DNA of 64,000 nt from Ampullaceana balthica (GCA_944989445.1 CALYLW010001378.1:53501-117500); one strand, 5' to 3'. Shown: positions 37,578 through 47,624, numbered from the stretch's first letter. Notes: generated by a model from the letters alone, not told the origin. Numbers and translations: made by a program.

Positions 37578-37639
37578 TTCAAATAATATATTGGCTTAAA
37601 AAAGAAAAAGTGTGTAATTAAAGGCAGAGATAATTTATT

Positions 37640-37960
37640 TTTAAATCCCCTTATATTAACTTCTCCGTCTTGTCTTTGTTTCTGCCTGTCGTGGTCCCTC
37701 TGAAAAACAAAAGTCAAAATTGACCCACTTCCCGTCATCCCATCGAGCTGAAATTTTTCACATAGACTTGTGTCCCCCAACAATGCGTTCAATCAAAATT
37801 TCATATCGATCGAATGTACTGTAACTAAATTAATGAATTGTAAGATTATCTCTATCTATGTAGCATGAAAATATTTAGACTAGTCTGTCGCGCGGTACGT
37901 ATTATATTGAACATAATCAATACTTTTAATTATGTCTCTTATATAAGGGATTTATAGTAT
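37640..37960. mobile_element. Single copy of the inverted-repeat unit
   Basis: It begins TTAAATCCCCTTATATTAAC and ends CTTATATAAGGGATTTATAG. It contains TGACCCACTTCCCGTCATCC, GAGCTGAAATTTTTCACA, ATATCGATCGAATGTACTG and ACATAATCAATACTTTTAAT in the same order as the units at 31880-34640, but lacks the middle section with GGCTGTAAATG. This solitary copy supports the idea that the unit is itself a mobile element. Confidence 0.72.
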
Positions 37961-38144
37961 AAAAAAAAACTTTGGTTTTAGGGGTTGCTAAATTTGTAGT
38001 GAACTTTTAAAGATGACTAGTCCAAAGATTTCAAATAGTCTTTTTTCGCATTTTTGTCTTCTGATGAATCCTTACCTTGGTTTGTCAGTCTGTTTGTCAG
38101 TCTGATCCGATCAATTAAAATGACAGCAGTCAGCTCCAGTCAGT

Positions 38145-38580
38145 TACGAATCTTATCTTATCTTATTGGTTACAGATGCTCCTTCTAAACAGAAGAATAT
38201 TGCGTCCTACGCTTATTCATGATTTGTTTCTGGTCTTGCATTTTTATTAGATATTTAAATGATAAAGTGTTGGTTTTCCTGGTTTCCTCGGCCAACCCAT
38301 TCCAATTCCGAATTCCGGGACGGGAAGAAATAGAGTTTGTATGTGTTTGTTCTTGCATACGGAGTAAGAAATGTGTTTTATCCCTATGTCTATATGAGGG
38401 TTCTATTAAGTTATCTTTCTGTTGTATTTCCAAGTTAATTTTAAGTTCCTTAGTTATTATTACTACATGTACTTTTTTCTTCTATCCTCTAGTGTTTCAG
38501 GGTTTAATGATTTAACTAATGGTGTTATTCTTGTCAGCTTTGAATATTCTCCAGTAATGAATCGGGCAGCTCTTTTTTTT
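38145..38580 (-). mobile_element. Second LINE remnant, 3' end
   Basis: The minus strand encodes the tail of a reverse transcriptase (see the pseudogene entry) and finishes with AAGATAAGATAAGATTCG. The short GATAA repeat is a common 3' tail of CR1/L2/jockey-type LINEs. Only the last ~430 bp survives. Confidence 0.7.
38185..38580 (-). pseudogene. LINE reverse transcriptase extreme C-terminus, frameshifted
   Basis: Read on the minus strand, a first segment gives AARFITGEYSKLTRITPL and LNPETLEDRRKKYM, matching the widespread C-terminal pattern AARFV..DYSR..SVT..L..L.W.TLE.RR of non-LTR retrotransposon polymerases. A stop and one-base shift follow near 38475. The second segment, running to 38185, includes TNSISSRPGIRNWNGLAEET, equivalent to the usual FFPRTIRDWNSLP motif, and SFKYLIKM. 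The catalytic core is absent. This LINE differs from the one at 36519 in both protein pattern and tail, so two LINE lineages are represented. I am confident of the family and unsure of the clade. Confidence 0.8.
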
Positions 38581-38656
38581 AAATTGTTCTAGTTCATTCA
38601 ATTGTAACACGTGCTATTAAATTGTTCTAGTTCATTCAAGTGTAACACGTGCTATC
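38581..38656. repeat. 38-bp tandem duplication
   Basis: AAATTGTTCTAGTTCATTCA and TGTAACACGTGCTAT occur twice, at 38581 and 38619. Confidence 0.92.
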
Positions 38657-39301
38657 GGTATAAGTGGACTGCGTACGACGCAATAATGTTTTGTATAAAA
38701 GAAGCGTCTTTAAGATATAAGATGATGTTAGACAGTGATAACCATGCCGCAACAATATCACCTCGTTCAGTGATCTGTCTGTCACAAGAGGGGGGTGGGG
38801 CGTCGGTAATAAGCTCGTCCCCCAGGCCGCCCACGCATGCTCGTGCTGATATTAGTTTGACGTCTGCCACTTCGCGCGGCTCAACAACTCAACTTACGGT
38901 ATTGATGCATCGCGATGTAGAAGAGCAATTCCTTTCTCTCTGCACACAAGTATATAACTTTTTCATTGTTGCGATGAATCGTACCGATTTATTCATCTGA
39001 CTACATATCAATCTATCCATCTGTCTGCCCCTAGATGTCAATGTGTCTAATATATTTTTTTTTCCAGTCCATCCAGCCATGTTTCTATTTATACAAATAT
39101 ACTTTTATTTTACTTTGTAAATAAATAATAAATATTCTCTATTTTGTTTTGCTTTGTTGTGTGTTTGGATAAATTAGACTTTTATTCTTAAAATTCTTTA
39201 AGCGTGTGAAAAACTATATATGATTTAATCCAAATACCATTCTTTTTTGAGCCGGCTCATTAACTATGAGTTTATGTCCCCAGAATTGTATGTAAATTGT
39301 A
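38657..39301. other. Low-copy region without a recognised gene
   Basis: A plus-strand frame of about 129 codons runs to 39000, but it has no domain I recognise, and its composition matches the non-coding surroundings. Confidence 0.4.
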
Positions 39302-40737
39302 ACTACACCACACTAAACTACATTACACTACACTACACTACACTACACTAAACTAAACTACACTACATTACTCTACATTACATTACACTGCACTACATTA
39401 CACTACATTACATACATTACATACATTACACTAAACCATTACACTAAACTACATTACACTACACTACACTACATTACACCACACTACACTACATTACACT
39501 TCACTACACTACATTACACTACACCACACTACATTACACTACACTACAACATACCACACTACACTACACTACACTACACTACACTACATTACACTACAAT
39601 ACACTACATTACACTACACAACACTACACTAAATTACAATACACTACACTACATTACACTACACTACACTATACTGCACTACACTACACTACACTACAAT
39701 ACAATACACTACACTACATTACACTACACTACACTATATTACACTACAATACACTAAACTACACTACATAACACTACACTACACTACCACTACCACTACC
39801 ACTACCACTACCACTACCACTACCACTACCACTACCACTACCACTACCACTACCACTACCACTACCACTACCACTACCACTACCACTACCACTACCACTA
39901 CCACTACCACTACCACTACCACTACCACTACCACTACCACTACACTACCACTACCACTACCACTACCACTACCACTACCACTACCACTACCACTACCACT
40001 ACCACTACCACTACCACTACCACTACCACTACCACTACCACTACCACTACCACTACCACTACCACTACCACTACCACTACCACTACACTACCACTACCAC
40101 TACCACTACCACTACCACTACCACTACCACTACCACTACCACTACCACTACCACTACCACTACCACTACCACTACCACTACCACTACCACTACCACTACC
40201 ACTACCACTACCACTACCACTACCACTACCACTACCACTACCACTACCACTACCACTACACACTACCACTACCACTACCACTACCACTACCACTACCACT
40301 ACACTACCACTACCACTACCACTACCACTACCACTACCACTACCACTACCACTACACTACCACTACCACTACCACTACCACTACCACTACCACTACCACT
40401 ACCACTACCACTACCACTACCACTACACTACCACTACCACTACCACTACACTACCACTACCACTACCACACTACCACTACACTACACTACCACTACCACT
40501 ACCACTACACTACCACTACCACTACACTACCACTACCACTACCACTACCACTACACTACACTACACTACCACTACACTACACTACACACACTCACTACAC
40601 TACATACCACTACACTACTACTACTACTACTACTACACTACATTACACTACACCAACTTCACTACACTACACTACTCTACACTACGCTACACTACACTAC
40701 ACTATACTACACTACATTACACTACACTATATTACAC
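39302..40737. repeat. CACTA pentamer and CACTAC hexamer microsatellite, 1.4 kb
   Basis: Three zones are visible. Zone one, 39302-39784, is (CACTA)n with frequent CATTA, CAATA and CACCA variants. Zone two, 39785-40460, is almost pure (CACTAC)n, broken only by isolated CACTA units. Zone three, 40461-40737, mixes both and adds a (CTA)n tract near 40615-40635. The hexamer core looks like a later expansion from a one-base gain in the pentamer array. Confidence 0.97.
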
Positions 40738-40893
40738 AAAAACTGGTGACATAGATGAAATGGGTTTTGACTTTTAAATGAAACAATGTACCACGAATAA
40801 TTGAAACTTTCAAATAATTGAAACCAGGACAAATGAAACGAGTTGGAGAACAGGAGAAAAGTAAGACAAACGAATATTTATAATTTGATCAGT
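40738..40893. other. Spacer
   Basis: GAAAC(A/T) and AATAATTGAAAC motifs repeat loosely. No gene is seen. Confidence 0.45.
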
Positions 40894-41329
40894 TCAAATA
40901 TCAACACGGCTTATAACCTCATAAATTACCGGAATATCAACACGGCTTGTAACCTCATAAATTACCGGAATATCAACACGGCTTGTAACCTCATAAATTA
41001 CCGGAATATCAACACGGCTTGTAACCTCATAAATTACCGGAATATCAACACGGCTTGTAACCTCATAAATTACCGGAATATCAACACGGCTTGTAACCTC
41101 ATAAATTACCGGAATATCAACACGGCTTGTAACCTCATAAATTACCGGAATATCAACACGGCTTGTAACCTCATAAATTACCGGAATATCAACACGGCTT
41201 GTTACCTCATAAATTACCGGAATATCAACACAGTTTATAACCTCATAAATTACTGGAATATCAACACGGCTTATAGCCTCATAAATGACTTGAATATCAA
41301 CACAGTTTATAACCTCATAAATTACCGTA
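40894..41329. repeat. 39-bp minisatellite, ~11 copies
   Basis: The unit contains AATATCAACACGGCTTGTAA and CCTCATAAATTACCGG. The first and last copies differ (ACGGCTTAT, ACAGTTTAT) while the central ones are identical. Because 39 is divisible by three, a plus-strand frame of 168 codons (40843-41349) stays open with a 13-residue repeat of NINTACNLINYR type. I judge it non-coding. Confidence 0.95.
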
Positions 41330-41424
41330 CATCTCTGTTGGGACTTTAGAGCATGTTTAAAAAAAGGAGAGAAAAAAAGAAAATTCAGAAGATATTTCCG
41401 ACTTTATGTTAGAGAGTATCCAAA

Positions 41425-41745
41425 CGCCAGGCCCCCCTTGACAGGCCCGATGCCCCCCTGACAGGCCCTATGACCCCCTTGAATGGCCCCATGCCCCCCT
41501 TGACAGGCCTCATGCCCCACTTGAAAAACCCCCATGCCCCCCTTGAAAAGCCCCATGCCCCCTTAACAAGCCCCACGCCCCCCCTTGACAGGCCACATGC
41601 CCCCTTTAAAAGCCCCATGTCCCCTTGAAAGGCCCTATGCCCCCCCCCTTGAAATGCCCCATGCCCAACTTGACAGGCCCCATGCCCCCTTGAAAGGCCA
41701 TATGCCCCCTTGATAGGCCCCATGCCCCCCTTGGCAGGCCATGAT
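41425..41745. repeat. C-rich ~20-bp degenerate minisatellite
   Basis: GGCCCCATGCCCCCCTTGAC and close variants repeat about 15 times. C runs of 3 to 9 make the period drift. Confidence 0.9.
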
Positions 41746-42224
41746 GCATCTCTCCTTCCCTTCCCAAACCAACAAATGGAGGGTAACTCACCACCACGCC
41801 CCCCCCCAATTCACTCAACATATCCACGCTTCTCTCCAAAACTGGGGTGGGGTCAACGCTCCCGAAATGGTAAGAGGTATCGATTATTGGGACCGAACTA
41901 CCGAGATGGGATTTGTCCTGTCAAGCGATGCCTGGAAGTCCGGACGATACCGCGTTCTCGTCCCATCGATGCCAAAAATTCGCCAGCGATACTTCTGTTC
42001 TGGGAATTAAATAGATCTCAACCGCAAACAAGAACCTTCTCTTAGACTTTGATTGACACGTACTGCGCGTGGAGATTAACAGCACTAAGACATCCGAAGA
42101 CATTACATGGGACTGTCTTTTGTGTCTCGGGTGTCTTGGTTTGGTCAAGGGAAGCCTTGTATGCCAACAACCTTTTCACAGCAACCACACACCCCCCTCT
42201 CGACCCACACACTTTTATTTCATT
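41746..42224. other. Low-copy region, no gene recognised
   Basis: Competing frames of 62-111 codons occur on both strands and none resembles a known family. The base composition is higher in GC than the surroundings. Confidence 0.4.
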
Positions 42225-42412
42225 TTAAAAGACAATGACAAAACAAGACACAAGTGAGATACAATGACAGTACAAGACACAAGTGAAAGACAATGACATT
42301 ACAAGACACAAGTGAAAGACAATGACATTACAAGACACAAGTGAAAGACAATGACATTACAAGACACAAGTGAAAGACAATGACAGTAAAAGTCACAATT
42401 GAAAGACAATGA
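42225..42412. repeat. 29-bp minisatellite, ~6 copies
   Basis: The unit contains GACAATGACATTACAAGACA followed by CAAGTGAAA. The edge copies are divergent (GACAGTACAAG, GACAGTAAAAGTCAC). Confidence 0.94.
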
Positions 42413-42428
42413 AAGTATTTTGATTTAG

Positions 42429-42789
42429 TTTATACACACTTAGTTATTATGAAATATTGGCTATAGGTGGTGTGTAAATACAGACTTTGTTTATACTCAC
42501 TTAGTTATTATGAAATATTGGCTATAGGTGGTGTGTAAATACAGACTTTGTTTATACTCACTTAGTTATTATGAAATATTGGCTATAGGTGGTGTGTAAA
42601 TACAGACTTTGTTTATACACACTTAGTTATTATGAAATATTGGCTATAGGTGGTGTGTAAATACAGACTTTGTTTATACACACTTAGTTATTATGAAATA
42701 TTGGCTATAGGTGGTGTGTAAATACAGACTTTGTTTATACACACTTAGTTATTATGAAATATTGGCTATAGGTGGTGTGTACATACAGA
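42429..42789. repeat. 61-bp minisatellite, 6 copies
   Basis: The unit contains CACTTAGTTATTATGAAATA and TTGGCTATAGGTGGTGTGTA. TAGTTATTAT occurs at 42441 and 42502, which fixes the period. TATACTCAC and TATACACAC variants mark two blocks. Confidence 0.95.
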
Positions 42790-42865
42790 CTTGAATCTCT
42801 CAAATGGCATCAAAACATTAAAAAAATAAGCCCTATTGTATTTTGACCATTTGAAATTCAGTATT

Positions 42866-43020
42866 TTCTCACACACGCGCATAGGCACACGCACACACGT
42901 GCATAGGGACACGCACACACGCGCAAAAGCACATGCACATACGCGCATAGGCAAAAGCATACACGCGCATAGGCACACGCACACATGCGCATAGGCAAAA
43001 GCACACATGCGCGTACACAA
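42866..43020. repeat. Alternating purine-pyrimidine CA/CG-rich repeat
   Basis: Units of about 22-24 bp such as CACACGCGCATAGGCACACG form nearly continuous alternating purine-pyrimidine sequence with many CGCG and CACG steps. Confidence 0.88.
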
Positions 43021-43162
43021 AAATACACTTAGAATTCCATATGTCCAGTCAAAGAGATTTTGCCCATTACATTATTTTTTAAACTCAGTTTTTTTTTAAA
43101 TACCAAGGGCAGTAATTTCATCTCTTGCCTCTCTTAGTATTATTGTTATATCAATTAGTATT

Positions 43163-43387
43163 GTGCTTGTTGCTATTGCAACAGCTGTGAACATGGCAGC
43201 TATTCCACCAGCTGTGTCTGTGGCATCTATTGCACCAGCTGTGTCTGTGGCATCTATTGCACCTGCTGTGAGCGGGGCATCTATTGCACCAGCTGTGGCC
43301 GTGGCAGCTATTGTAACAGCTGTCTGTGGCATCTATTGCACCAGCTGTGGCCGTGGCATCTATTGCACCAGCTGAGGCCGTGGCAGC
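43163..43387. repeat. ~30-bp minisatellite
   Basis: GCATCTATTGCACCAGCTGT with GTCTGTG or GGCCGTG linkers repeats about 7 times. The period of 30 leaves alanine/valine-rich frames open on both strands; there is no other coding evidence. It ends at the boundary of the second LTR. Confidence 0.9.
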
Positions 43388-43454
43388 TGTTGCGTACTGG
43401 GTTCTGGATAAATTAAGACGAAGTCTCGACTCTTGTTCAATGGATAATTCAAGT

Positions 43455-43460
43455 CTTTAT
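43455..43460 (-). promoter_or_regulatory. Candidate LTR polyadenylation signal AATAAA
   Basis: Minus-strand CTTAATAAAGACTTG. The AAGACTTG context recurs at the equivalent point of the LTR-like sequence at 62534 (TTAAAGACTTG) and, altered, in the first LTR (TATAGACTTGTG). Confidence 0.5.
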
Positions 43461-43487
43461 TAAGTCAGCAATATAATTACAGCAACA

Positions 43488-43950
43488 GATCCAGGTACAC
43501 AAGGGTATTCGTCTAACAATGATCCAGGTACGCAAGGGTATTCGTCTAACAATGATCCAGGTACGCAAGGGTATTCGTCTAACAATGATCCAGGTACGCA
43601 AGGGTATTCGTCTAACAATGATCCAGGTACGCAAGGGTATTCGTCTAACAATGATCTAGGTACGCAAGGGTATCCATCTAACAATGATCCAGGTACACAA
43701 ATGTATTCGTCTAACAATGATCCAGGTACACAAATGTATTCGTCTAACAATGATCGAGGTACACAAATGTATTCGTCTAGCAATGATCCAGGTACACAAA
43801 TGTATTCGTCTAACAATGATCCAGGTACACAAATGTATTCGTCTAACAATGATCCAGGTACACAAATGTATTCGTCTAACAATGATCCAGGTACACAAAT
43901 GTATTCGTCTAACAATGATCCAGGTACACAAGGCTATTCTTCTAACAATG
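43488..43950. repeat. 33-bp minisatellite, 14 copies in two blocks
   Basis: The unit is GATCCAGGTACACAAGGGTA then TTCGTCTAACAAT. Copies up to about 43680 have ACGCAAGGG, and later ones have ACACAAATG. The sharp switch marks two separately homogenised blocks. The 33-bp period keeps frames open on both strands. Confidence 0.95.
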
Positions 43951-44151
43951 CCACTTACTCCTAAGTGCATACAACGGACGCTATGTCCCTAATACTAGCA
44001 TTACTACACTGTACACTCGAGCACACCTCGATTGTTACCAGCTATTAGAGCTAACGCTCTATCACTAATAGAATGGCTAGTACTAACAATGACTATGGAC
44101 CTCTTCACTCGGTCTCTCTTCTACTCCCTTGTGTACCTCGTGACTCTTCAC
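43951..44151. other. LTR sequence between two arrays
   Basis: Single-copy DNA between the 33-bp array and the TATA array; if the LTR model holds this is the R region or leader. Confidence 0.4.
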
Positions 44152-45021
44152 CCCACACTTTATATAGCCCGCCTGTCTTCACCCCACACTATATATAGCC
44201 CGCTGTCTTCACCCCACACTATATATAGCCCGCCTGTCTTCACCCCACACTATATATAGCCCGCTGTCTTCACCCCACACTATATATAGCCCGCCTGTCT
44301 TCACCCCACACTATATATAGCCCGCTGTCTTCACCCCACACTATATATAGCCCGCCTGTCTTCACCCCACACTATATATAGCCCGCCTGTCTTCACCCCA
44401 CACTATATATAGCCCGCCTGTCTTCACCCCACCTAAATATAGCCCGCTGTCTTCACCCCACACTATATATAGCCCGCCTGTCTTCACCCCACACTATATA
44501 TAGCCCGCCTGTCTTCACCCCACCTAAATATAGCCCGCTGTCTTCACCCCACACTATATATAGCCCGCCTGTCTTCACCCCACCTAAATATAGCCCGCTG
44601 TCTTCACCCCACCTATAAATAGCCCGCTGTCTTCACCCCACCTATAAATAGCCCGCTGTCATCACCCACCTATAAATAGCCCGCCTATCTTCACCCCACC
44701 TATACATAGCCCGCTGTCATCACCCCACCTATAAATAGCCCGCCTGTCTTCACCCCACACTATATATAGCCCGCCTGTCTTCACCCCACCTATATATAGC
44801 CCGCTGTCTTCACCCCACCTATAAATAGCCCGCCTGTCTTCACCCCACCTAAATATAGCCCACCTGTCTTCACCCCACACTATATATAGCCCGCTGTCTT
44901 CACCCCGCCTAAATATAGCCCACCTGTCTTCACCCCACACTATATATAGCCCACCTGTCTTCACCCCACCTATAAATAGCCCGCCTGTCTTCACCCCACT
45001 TATAAATAGCCCGCCTGTCTT
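44152..45021 (-). repeat. ~30-bp minisatellite repeating a TATA box, ~28 copies
   Basis: On the plus strand the units are TATATATAGCCCGCCTGTCT followed by TCACCCCACAC; on the minus strand each has CTATATATAG or CTATTTATAG. Unit length is 28-31 bp, because CCCGCCTG alternates with CCCGCTG and CACTATATATAG with CCTAAATATAG or CCTATAAATAG. The array occupies the U3 position of a probable LTR. Confidence 0.93.
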
Positions 45022-45122
45022 CCATCATCATGCGTGACTACAACTCCCATTATTATGTCTAAGTGAACTCTTCTACAGTCACTGCTTGACCAGAGTTCAC
45101 AACAATTAACAGCAGTGATTCT

Positions 45123-45140
45123 CATAAAGTACGTCACGCT
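45123..45140. repeat. Left terminal inverted repeat of the 2.3-kb transposon
   Basis: CATAAAGTACGTCACGCT is the exact reverse complement of 47407-47424. Confidence 0.93.
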
Positions 45141-45760
45141 CCGAGGGGGGGAGGGGGTCTAAGAAAGTGTGACACTTTGTGACAGGGGGAGGGGGGGTCA
45201 GGCCATGTGTGATGTCACACATTTATTTTTTTAATTATTTTTTTTCTAATTTATTTTTATCTTTTTTAGTAGAATTTTAATAGCTTTAAAAATAATTTTC
45301 AATTTTTTTTTGAAAAATTAGAATTAGTTTTATGTCCAAATAGCATGAAATGCGTATCTCCTGAATGTGTTCTTCATAAATCTGAATTGGATGCAGCAGT
45401 ACTAATATTACAAATATAAGGATCAGGTTTGGTTTGACAATCATGTTCGCTCCAGCCAATACTTCACTCAAATTGTTAAATATCAGGACATCAAATGTTG
45501 CGACAAAGCACGAAGCTCATATTTCAACGTTTTACCTTCAAGATTCTTCCCCTCCTCCAATCCCAATTTGGTTGATGGACTCAAAGCTTCAGAAAGTTGC
45601 AGATTCTCATAAATGTCCTTCCTTGATTGTAGCACAAACTCTCAAATTTGATGACATTATGCCAAGATAAACAGGAGTTTTTAAAGTACAACCATAATAT
45701 GATTACCACCTTATTTGATCTACTTTGCAAAGTAGGTCGTTTATATTTAGCCTCACAAAC

Positions 45761-46135
45761 TTCTTCTTCTCTTCTTCGTTCTCAATTTGAGTATTGCGTG
45801 CCGACGAGTTTTGCGCCAATTGGCCCGTGGTCTCCGACTTCAGCCTACTGTTTTTTCTGGATGTGCTTCCATAGCCTTTGGTCTGCCAAGACCATCAGCA
45901 AGGCAGCAGTTGGTTTTGGCAAGTGATGCAGCGTTCACATGCCAAGGCTATAAGGGTTCCACGCATTATCCAGCCGCTTTTTTTTACCCTAACTATGCGT
46001 TAGGTGCCCACTCGAAGCTGGGTGGACTCGGGGACGCCCTAGGCCCCTGGAACAAATCAATGGCTTCCCATGGATTCGAACCCGTGACCATCGGTACGCC
46101 AGTAGAGCGCGCCGCCACTCGACCACCGTATCCCC
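45761..46135 (-). mobile_element. tRNA-derived SINE with 12-bp target duplication
   Basis: On the minus strand the head carries an A box TGGTCGAGTGG (46125-46115) and a B box GGTTCGAATCC (46082-46072), separated by about 32 bp. These are the two internal RNA polymerase III promoter blocks of tRNA genes. The body includes CCTAGGGCGTCCCCGAGTCC and ends with a GAAGAAGAGAAGAAGAA tail. The direct repeat AGCCTCACAAAC flanks it exactly (45749-45760 and 46136-46147). The head is too degenerate at its acceptor end to be a functional tRNA gene. The insertion would have needed a LINE reverse transcriptase in trans. Confidence 0.9.
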
Positions 46136-46865
46136 AGCCTCACAAACAATTTTGAAGAAACATACAGGATGACACAGAGCTCGGGCTCAGGAGAATGTGC
46201 CCACCCAAACTGTTCCAGAATCAACTCAGATAAAAAGCATCCGTCCTTTGAGAATCACTTCTATAAGGCAAAGAGAACCTATGGCAGTTATTGCCAGAAG
46301 AGAAAATGCACATACAGAGGCTGTTGAGTGGCTAGATGAGGACGAGTTGATCTGTCTGCAATTATCCTTCCAGGAAACGATGATGGTGAAAGAATGATGT
46401 CAGTCGTAACTATGGATGAAAACTTCATTTCACCGTTGTAAGATGATGTCCAGTGAATATTTTTGAATGAAACATAATTCATAGGACCATAATAAACAGA
46501 TTCAATATAGCACAAGAGTTGGTCACATAATGTGTCAATCTAGTCTTTTTTTTTAAATTGTTTTGTTTTCTTTGTATTATTTAATATCTGCATGGGTGAG
46601 GTCAAGTTTCGCTAATCTACTTATTATCCTGTGTCAATAGATTGCATAAGCGGAAGATTATCTAAACCTTAACATTACTCATTGTAAATGAAAAGTTAGC
46701 AGAGAAATTATGTGTATTATACAATTGTCAAGTGTAATTTTTCCATTTTTTCTTTTTAAATTTGATCTAGATTGAGTTACTATTTCATTGAATAACTGTG
46801 ACAACTTTTGCCAATTAACTATTCTACTATTAAATTCATTTTAATAATATGATAGTGCTTTTAAG

Positions 46866-47135
46866 TACGGGATTTCGTCTCCAGCTCCGGCAAATCCGGA
46901 AACCGGCTATTTAAAAAAAAATCCGGCTCTGGCTTCGACTCCGGCAGGTTTCACTTTATAAATCCGGCTGGCCGGTAGATTCCTAATTTATATATATATT
47001 CATAATGGCTCCGGCAAATCAGGAATCCGGCCATTTTAAGAAATCTGATTTCGGCGCCAGCCGCATTTCACTTCATATATCCGGCCAAATTCAGTTCCGG
47101 CCAGATTTCAAAATTTTGAATCTGGTACATCCCTA
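46866..47135. mobile_element. hAT MITE, 270 bp, rich in TCCGGC
   Basis: The right end is the complement of TAGGGATGTACCAG, a familiar hAT MITE terminus; the left end TACGGGATTTCG is decayed. Flanking octamers CTTTTAAG (46858-46865) and CTTTTAAT (47136-47143) agree at 7 of 8 positions. CTCCGGC and AATCCGG motifs recur on both strands. Confidence 0.77.
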
Positions 47136-47406
47136 CTTTTAATTGGAAAGTTTATCTTTTAATACAGTTTAATGGTGAAGTGTAATTTAAGTATTAAATT
47201 AAATATTTTAATTAGGTGTTAATTTTAAAAAATCGAAAGTGTGACGTACTTAAGGGGGTGGGGGGGTCCAGAGATTTGTGACAGTTTGTGACAGGGGGGA
47301 GGGGGGGTCCAGAGATTTGTGACAGTTTGTGACAGGGGGGAGGGGGGGTCCAGAGATTTGTGACAGTTTGTGACAGGGGGAGGGAGGGTCAAAAATGGTC
47401 AAAAAT

Positions 47407-47424
47407 AGCGTGACGTACTTTATG
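47407..47424. repeat. Right terminal inverted repeat of the 2.3-kb transposon
   Basis: AGCGTGACGTACTTTATG is the exact reverse complement of 45123-45140. Confidence 0.93.
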
Positions 47425-47454
47425 GACGATAAAATACCTTGACATATCCCCCTC

Positions 47455-47468
47455 TTCCGTTAGATTCT
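47455..47468 (-). other. Candidate polypurine tract next to the second LTR
   Basis: The minus strand reads GGAAGAGGGGGATA, then TGTCAAGGTAT. The flanking TTAGATTCTACT and CAGGGTATGGAATCACT, reading outward on the plus strand, match 22981-23045. Confidence 0.5.
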
Positions 47469-47624
47469 ACTTGCGAGTAGAATGTCACAATAGCAAGAGT
47501 CAGGGTATGGAATCACTTCACATTACAAATACATTAATATAATACATCAAGAATTATTCAACACCTTCAAAATCAGAAATGCATGAACACAAATCATTTT
47601 ATACACAACACAGATCAAATAAAA

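Larger units (their letters stand above)
45126..47433. mobile_element. Inverted-repeat DNA transposon, ~2.3 kb, nested in the LTR
   Basis: The ends share 18 exact inverted bases (45123-45140 and 47407-47424), followed by G-rich subterminal DNA with TTTGTGACAGGGGG on both sides. Right-end repeats of 41 bp containing GTCCAGAGATTTGTGACAGT occur three times (47250-47385). Comparison with the intact LTR start at 22940-22963 (GATTCTCATACCTCTGAAA) shows this LTR is interrupted after GATTCTCAT and resumes ATACCTTGACA, suggesting a 2-bp AT duplication. A related element starts at 56136 with GGGGCCGTCCATAAATGACG. No transposase is recognisable; short frames at 45434-45670 and 46197-46397 lack known motifs. 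A SINE (45761-46135) and a hAT MITE (46866-47135) are nested inside. The superfamily is not assigned. Confidence 0.8.
43388..47454 (-). mobile_element. Probable LTR (minus strand) with internal arrays and nested transposons
   Basis: On the minus strand the sequence starts TGTCAAGGTAT immediately after a purine tract (47455-47468) and ends ...CCCAGTACGCAACA at 43388. AATAAA lies at 43460-43455, 67-72 bp from that end. TATA boxes (CTATATATAG, CTATTTATAG) fill 44152-45021, upstream of the poly(A) signal as expected for U3. GAGAATCACTG near the LTR start is shared with the LTR at 6676-22963. Within it lie a 33-bp array, the TATA array and an inverted-repeat transposon (45126-47433). No retroviral-type protein domain is adjacent, so this is a solo 3' end or a non-autonomous element. 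Confidence 0.55.

Noticed and set aside
39302..40737. CACTA (En/Spm) transposon termini
   Set aside because: The motif is a simple microsatellite; no inverted copy, 3-bp TSD or transposase is present.
40843..41349. A 168-codon frame with 13-residue repeats
   Set aside because: The 39-bp period alone keeps it open. No domain, no splice signals and no conserved flank support it.
43163..43387. Alanine/valine-rich coding exon
   Set aside because: The frame is open on both strands, the unit is 30 bp, and it breaks at small indels.
46072..46125. Functional tRNA gene
   Set aside because: A and B boxes are present, but they sit at the head of a 375-bp element with a GAA tail and a 12-bp TSD, so it is a SINE.
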